From Synergistaceae bacterium (GTDB lineage Bacteria; Synergistota; Synergistia; Synergistales; Aminobacteriaceae), in contig JAFRSL010000113.1 in NCBI GenBank assembly GCA_017427625.1, positions 1-7,254 on the forward strand: a stretch of DNA of 7,254 nucleotides, given 5' to 3'. The notes below the pieces were generated by a model that saw only the letters and a program-made list of their open reading frames with translations, searched no databases and was not told the DNA's origin. Positions 5,267-7,254 of this stretch are shown in pieces. Each line of letters starts with the position of its first letter. The first letter of the stretch is position 1. The position numbers and the translations under genes are program-made.

Positions 5267-6949
5267 TTGCAGGATATATTCTTTACACAGCGAAAACGAT
5301 TCGGCGAGATTCTCCGCGAATATGATCTCGTAAGCCAGGACTCTCTCGACAAAGCACTAATGCTTCAGAAAACCTCCGACAAACGTCTCGGCGAAATTCT
5401 CGTATCTCTCGGCGCATTAACTCCAACGCAGGTAGCCGAAACTTTAGCCGTTCAGCTCGAATTACAGTTCATACAGCTCGACCGCTATCAGCCCGAAGAC
5501 GAAGCAATCAAAATGATTCCCAGAAACGTCGCGGAAAGACTCCAGCTTATCCCCCTGAAGCTCGATGATGATGATACTCTCCTCGTTACTATGTCTGACC
5601 CCTTAGACCTCCCGGCTCAGGACGAGATTAAGCTCCTGACCGGCCATGACCTCAGAATAGCAACCTCAGGCGAGGACGACATATCACGGAATCTCGGCCG
5701 AATGTACGAGTTCAGCGCAAACCTTCAGGGCGCACTGACAGACGCAACGGATCAGGGAGACGTTTACACTCCGCTTTCCGCAACAACCACAACAATGAAC
5801 CCCGACGATGCCCCGCTAATCGAACTCGTGAACAGCGCAATACTTCAGGCAGTCAGGGAAAATGCTTCAGACGTTCACTTCGAGGCTTACGAACAGATGA
5901 GCAGAATCAGATTCCGAGTTGACGGAGCTTTGTACATTCATAACCAGTACCCCGCTGTCGTTCAGCCAGCTGTTATATCGAGATTAAAGATCATGGCCGG
6001 TATGGACATCGCCGAAAAACGAAAGCCTCAGGACGGGCGTATACTCACGATTATTGACGGACGGCACATAGATTTGCGCGTAAGTTCACTCCCTACTATG
6101 AGCGGTGAGAAGATAGTCCTTCGTATTCTTGACAGGGATCATTCGTTTGTCGAACTTGAGCAGCTTGGCTTTGAAGAGGACGACATGGAATACATCAAAC
6201 AGTTCTGCGAGACCCCGTGGGGAATGATGCTCGCTACAGGCCCTACAGGTTCAGGAAAGTCGACAACACTCTACTCAATGCTCAAGAAAATCAGCCACCC
6301 AGACATCAACATAATAACCGTTGAAGACCCCGTAGAGTTCTACATACCCGGCATAAATCAGGTCAACGTCAACGAGAAAGCCGGACTTACCTTCGACTCA
6401 GCCCTGCGCTCAATCCTCCGTCAAGACCCCGACAAGATCATGATAGGAGAGATTCGAGACACACCAACGGCTCAAATCGCAGTACGTTCGGCACTTACGG
6501 GACACTTCGTACTTTCGTCGCTTCACACTAACGATGCACCAAGCGCGGCTGTCCGTATGATTGACATGGGAGTCGCACCGTTCCTTCTTGCGGCCTCACT
6601 GACTGGGGTAATCGCACAGCGTCTCGTCCGATGCCTCTGCCCTAACTGCAAGGAAGAGTACGAACTTGATGACACGTCATGCGAGAAGTTCGGAGTTCCG
6701 CCCGGAAGCACGGCGTTCAAACCTGTCGGGTGTCCGAATTGCAGGCACGGTTACAGGGGAAGGCGCGGAATTTATGAGATACTCGTGATGAATGACTATC
6801 TTCGGGAAATGATCATCAAGGGTGCTGACGCTCTCGAACTCAGGAATGCGGCAGTCGAGGGCGGAATGAAGTCATTGCGGCGCGCTGGAATTAACGCAGC
6901 GTTGCAGGGATATACATCAATGGAGGAGATTTTGAGTGCCACAATTTAA
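5267..6949 (+). CDS. pilB: Type IV pilus assembly (extension) ATPase PilB, with MshEN-type N-terminal domain
   Basis: This 560-residue GspE/PilB-family ATPase powers pilus polymerisation from the cytoplasmic face of the inner membrane. The N-terminal domain (about 11-145) starts with two tandem 24-residue motifs, RFGEIL...LMLQ (11-34) and RLGEIL...LAVQ (40-63), five residues apart, the layout that binds cyclic di-GMP in MshEN domains. A variable linker (about 150-180) leads to the PAS-like N2 domain (SDVHFE, 201-206) and the RecA-like ATPase. The ATPase has Walker A GPTGSGKST (325-333), Asp box TVEDPVE (351-357), Walker B IMIGEIRD (391-398) and His box TGHFVLSSLHTND (411-423). The PilB/GspE zinc site is complete: C458-PN-C461 and C489-PN-C492. 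The start is TTG with a strong ribosome site. pilT begins within the last codons, so extension and retraction motors are cotranscribed. A GspE-type secretion ATPase is the alternative, but pairing with pilT favours a pilus. Confidence 0.96.
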   Translation: MQDIFFTQRKRFGEILREYDLVSQDSLDKALMLQKTSDKRLGEILVSLGALTPTQVAETLAVQLELQFIQLDRYQPEDEAIKMIPRNVAERLQLIPLKLDDDDTLLVTMSDPLDLPAQDEIKLLTGHDLRIATSGEDDISRNLGRMYEFSANLQGALTDATDQGDVYTPLSATTTTMNPDDAPLIELVNSAILQAVRENASDVHFEAYEQMSRIRFRVDGALYIHNQYPAVVQPAVISRLKIMAGMDIAEKRKPQDGRILTIIDGRHIDLRVSSLPTMSGEKIVLRILDRDHSFVELEQLGFEEDDMEYIKQFCETPWGMMLATGPTGSGKSTTLYSMLKKISHPDINIITVEDPVEFYIPGINQVNVNEKAGLTFDSALRSILRQDPDKIMIGEIRDTPTAQIAVRSALTGHFVLSSLHTNDAPSAAVRMIDMGVAPFLLAASLTGVIAQRLVRCLCPNCKEEYELDDTSCEKFGVPPGSTAFKPVGCPNCRHGYRGRRGIYEILVMNDYLREMIIKGADALELRNAAVEGGMKSLRRAGINAALQGYTSMEEILSATI

Positions 6950-7254
6950 CAACATAGACCTTGAGGAACTGATCAAACTGGCGATCAATGACGGAGCGAG
7001 CGATATTCACCTCAGCTCCGGCTGCCTTCCCGCTTTGAGGGTTCACGGCGAACTTGACTACATAGACTCGTCCGTGATATTCACGAAGGAAGCCCTCGAA
7101 AAATTCATCAGCGAGATTCTCACGGAGGCACAGCACGAGAGATTCACGAGGACAGGAGACCTTGATTTTGCGTTCATGTACGGCACACAGAGATTCAGAG
7201 GCAGCGCGTACAGGGAGATGAACGGATTATCGCTCACGTTCAGGCTCGTTCCTA
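6936..7254 (+). CDS. pilT: Type IV pilus retraction ATPase PilT, N-terminal part (3' end outside window)
   Basis: A frame opening with GTG at 6936 stays open to the window edge, giving 106 residues. It starts 14 bases inside the pilB end, and GGAGGAG (6922-6928) lies seven bases upstream, so initiation is well placed. The N-terminal PAS-like domain of PilT is recognisable: LIKLAINDGASDIHLSSG (12-29), LRVHGEL (34-40), then GDLDFAF (74-80), RFRGSAYRE (86-94) and LTFRLVP (100-106). PilT hydrolyses ATP to depolymerise the pilus during twitching motility and DNA uptake. Walker A, Walker B and the C-terminal AIRNLI-type motif lie beyond the window, so it cannot be checked here whether the ATPase is intact, or whether it is a PilT or a PilU paralogue. 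Confidence 0.92.
   Translation, partial: MPQFNNIDLEELIKLAINDGASDIHLSSGCLPALRVHGELDYIDSSVIFTKEALEKFISEILTEAQHERFTRTGDLDFAFMYGTQRFRGSAYREMNGLSLTFRLVP

Overview
This 7.25 kb window is dense bacterial DNA of moderate GC content. It holds seven protein genes plus the end of an eighth, in two directions, with almost no spacer. No RNA gene, CRISPR array, insertion sequence or integrase is visible. The gene set points to an anaerobic or microaerophilic bacterium: a flavodiiron protein, a MutS2-type Smr protein, a bacterial-type HisRS with a Cys-rich insert, and type IV pilus ATPases. GTG and TTG starts with strong AAGGAGG-type ribosome sites are common. The overall look suggests Synergistota or a related Firmicutes-like lineage, but that placement is an inference and not firmly supported.

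Left block (1-3100, + strand). The window opens inside mutS2: the ATPase tail, a coiled coil, a KOW-like segment and the Smr domain. A short gap with an extended -10 promoter leads to fprA (flavodiiron protein). fprA overlaps speE (polyamine aminopropyltransferase) by ATGA. A GC-rich hairpin with A/T flanks at 3061-3100 probably terminates transcription from both sides.

Middle block (3102-4831, - strand). hisS (GTG start at 4831) is followed, again with an ATGA overlap, by an acidic 158-residue protein of unknown function. Its N-terminal half looks like an antitoxin-type fold. hisS is divergent from a small + strand gene at 4950-5195, which encodes the N-terminal domain of a HicB-like antitoxin. 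That protein has no DNA-binding tail and no HicA partner. The divergent spacer carries a perfect TATAAT for hisS and a 6-bp inverted repeat.

Right block (5196-7254, + strand). An extended -10 promoter precedes pilB, the type IV pilus extension ATPase, which has a TTG start and a strong ribosome site. pilB carries an N-terminal MshEN-type tandem motif in the 24-5-24 layout known to bind cyclic di-GMP. pilT, the retraction ATPase, overlaps it by 14 bases and runs off the window. Together these form the start of a pilus motor operon.

Most of the window is housekeeping. The points worth a second look are: the c-di-GMP-type module in PilB; a MutS2 Smr domain lacking the usual motif Asp; a SpeE with several active-site replacements; and two antitoxin-like proteins, neither with a visible toxin, on either side of hisS.
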